DNA of 5,375 nucleotides. Source: JBBDNT01 sp040877445. Its GTDB lineage: Bacteria > Planctomycetota > Planctomycetia > Planctomycetales > Planctomycetaceae. The stretch covers positions 1-5,375 of the forward strand of contig JBBDNT010000125.1 in the NCBI GenBank assembly GCA_040877445.1, written 5' to 3'. Under the pieces are notes generated by a model that searched no databases, was not told where the DNA came from, and was given only the letters and a program-made list of their open reading frames with translations. Every line of letters begins with the position of its first letter. Position 1 is the stretch's first letter. The translations under genes were made by a program, and so were the position numbers. This document shows, piece by piece, positions 5,367-5,375 of this stretch.

Positions 5367-5375
5367 CCGCCATGC

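Overview
The window is GC-rich bacterial DNA with four protein-coding genes, all on the minus strand, separated by repeat-rich intergenic stretches. In transcription order (right to left) they are: a beta-CASP metallo-beta-lactamase-fold RNA-processing nuclease (5222 to 3828), GTP cyclohydrolase I (folE, 3252 to 2557), an MmgE/PrpD-family dehydratase-like protein (2323 to 950), and a small single-pass membrane protein of unknown function with a C-terminal leucine-rich-repeat-like segment (829 to 113). The large plus-strand open frames opposite these genes are GC-driven shadows.

The likely source is a planctomycete, perhaps of the Pirellulales. This is inferred from general resemblance: high GC, widely spaced genes with weak or absent Shine-Dalgarno sequences, a planctomycete-style LRR segment, and families of short palindromic and heptameric intergenic repeats. 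No rRNA or marker gene confirms it.

Region by region: 1-112 holds a hairpin repeat downstream of the membrane-protein gene. 830-949 is a short gap carrying one copy of a repeat that is also found at 91-130; in both places it supplies the last codons and stop of a gene. 2324-2556 holds a 41-bp tandem duplication and a third hairpin of the same type in the opposite orientation. 3253-3827 is a 575-bp gap with a plausible folE promoter at one end and a mosaic of repeats, including a 205-bp structure closed by 25-bp inverted arms. 5223-5375 carries two unrelated tandem arrays, both with a 7-bp period.

The genes do not form an obvious pathway. FolE makes the first pterin of folate or related cofactor synthesis, the beta-CASP protein processes RNA, and the PrpD-like protein acts on a small organic acid, possibly 2-methylcitrate. 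The wide gaps suggest independent transcription. No defence system, mobile-element gene, CRISPR array, tRNA or rRNA was seen. The most unusual content is the repeat load and how closely it approaches the gene ends.
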